The notes under the pieces were generated by a model. The model was not told where the DNA came from. It made no database searches and saw only the letters and a program-made list of their open reading frames with translations. 7,155 nucleotides of DNA from Bacteroides sp. (GTDB taxonomy: Bacteria; Bacteroidota; Bacteroidia; Bacteroidales; SM23-62), in contig DAOUVF010000155.1 in assembly GCA_030667765.1 (NCBI GenBank), forward strand, positions 1-7,155, read 5' to 3'. Within the stretch, counting starts at the first letter, position 1. The number at the start of each line of letters is the position of its first letter. Position numbers and translations under genes: made by a program. Below are positions 6,544-7,155 of the stretch, piece by piece.

Positions 6544-6576
6544 AAGAGATGCGCTTTCAGTGCATCTCTTTTTTTT
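6544..6576 (+). terminator. Intrinsic terminator between convergent genes
   Basis: AAGAGATGCGC (6544-6554) pairs with GTGCATCTCTT (6560-6570) around the five-base loop TTTCA, giving 11 pairs with one G-U wobble. The stem runs into an unbroken T tract (6569-6576). It lies 27 bases after the lipoprotein stop. Read on the minus strand, the same stem follows the TAA of the DUF4421-like gene at once and is trailed by AAATTGATTTTTT, so it may stop both transcripts. Confidence 0.9.
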
Positions 6577-7155
6577 ACTTTTTCCGGCTTATATCGAATC
6601 TTTTCCCGAAGGTTAACCTTACCTGTCCGGTACCAAGATTCACCTCGGACACTTCGTAGCTGAAATTCCGTAAAATGACGGACATGGTCAATCCCATGTA
6701 AAAATGTTTGAATTCATAGCCAACAGCTGATCTGGCTAGCAGTTGTACACCCAGTGTATTAATCATCCTGTGATGATCATCCAGGGTTTTCAGATCGAAC
6801 CGGCGATATCCCAAACCCGGAAACATGGAAAGATTCAGGTAGAAATTACCCCGCAATACAAAGGTATAGATGTAACCTGTAGAAACTCCAATAGTGATGG
6901 CATCAAATTCCTTAAGATCCACTGATTGCCTTAACGAGGAGGGTAATTCAGGAGGGACGAATCCCTGTTCCGACCCTACCCTGTCTTTATACAGGAACAA
7001 ACCCAGGGCAAAACTGCCGGCATCTCTCTTCTGTATCTGGTTTCTCAGGTAGGCGGCTTTGAGGGACAGTTTATCTGAATTAAAGATATAATGTACACTT
7101 CCACCATAGGAGAATACCCAGATATCTCTTGCAATGGGGTAATTTGGATTGTCCC
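6575..7155 (-). CDS. DUF4421-like outer-membrane beta-barrel protein, C-terminal part
   Basis: The minus-strand frame is open from the window edge to the TAA at 6577-6575, giving 192 visible residues; the start lies beyond 7155. The TTG at 7000 is not a start, because the preceding residues 'IWVFSYGGSVHYIFN', 'LSLKAAYLRNQIQKRDAGSF' and 'ALGLFLYKDRVG' belong to the same protein. Alternating aromatic and polar residues in repeated strands ('ITIGVSTGYIYTFV', 'NFYLNLSMFPGLGYRRF', 'GYEFKHFYMGLTMSVIL', 'VRLTFGKRF') indicate a transmembrane beta barrel. The pattern of a GSF strand, a 'P..L' loop, a 'G.GY.YTFV' strand and an 'FYLNLS..PG' strand resembles DUF4421, a Bacteroidota family of unknown function placed in the outer membrane. 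The signal peptide would be upstream and is not visible. It converges on the lipoprotein gene and shares its terminator; nothing shows a functional link between them. Confidence 0.75.
   Translation of the reverse strand, partial: DNPNYPIARDIWVFSYGGSVHYIFNSDKLSLKAAYLRNQIQKRDAGSFALGLFLYKDRVGSEQGFVPPELPSSLRQSVDLKEFDAITIGVSTGYIYTFVLRGNFYLNLSMFPGLGYRRFDLKTLDDHHRMINTLGVQLLARSAVGYEFKHFYMGLTMSVILRNFSYEVSEVNLGTGQVRLTFGKRFDISRKK

Overview
The window looks like chromosomal DNA of a Bacteroidota bacterium, roughly 40-45% G+C by eye. Evidence for this: a Bacteroidota-type promoter (TTG core, then TAnnTTTG) ahead of the main operon, starts that mostly lack a Shine-Dalgarno site, a DUF4136-type lipoprotein and a DUF4421-type outer-membrane barrel. 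No tRNA, rRNA, CRISPR array, insertion sequence or phage gene was seen, and genus cannot be read from the sequence.

Layout. (1) Bases 1-506 hold the C-terminal part of an NmrA-like NAD(P)-binding protein. (2) A 100-base gap carries a promoter candidate. (3) Bases 607-5757 hold four co-directional, tightly packed genes: a zinc methyltransferase of the uroporphyrinogen decarboxylase (UroD)/MtaA superfamily, a lipoprotein arylsulfate sulfotransferase (ASST) with its full catalytic set, a fusion of a formyltransferase-like domain with a GINT1-type five-bladed propeller, and an unrecognised mostly helical 279-residue protein. The first three are joined by two 8-base stop/start overlaps, ATGAATAA and ATGAATGA; the fourth starts 16 bases after the third stops. 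(4) An AT-rich gap of 184 bases follows, with one doubtful 51-codon ORF and a possible promoter element. (5) A DUF4136-like lipoprotein gene ends at a strong intrinsic terminator. (6) That terminator is shared with a convergent, truncated DUF4421-like gene on the minus strand.

How the genes may work together. The four-gene block is the most interesting part. It puts a putative one-carbon transfer enzyme in the cytosol, a sulfuryl-transfer enzyme outside the inner membrane, and a sugar- or acyl-transferase-like fusion in one transcription unit. No glycosyltransferase cluster, corrinoid protein, methyltransferase activase or sulfatase lies in the window. A joint role in modifying a phenolic or glycolipid compound is only an inference from gene order. 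The flanking genes look like ordinary Bacteroidota genes.
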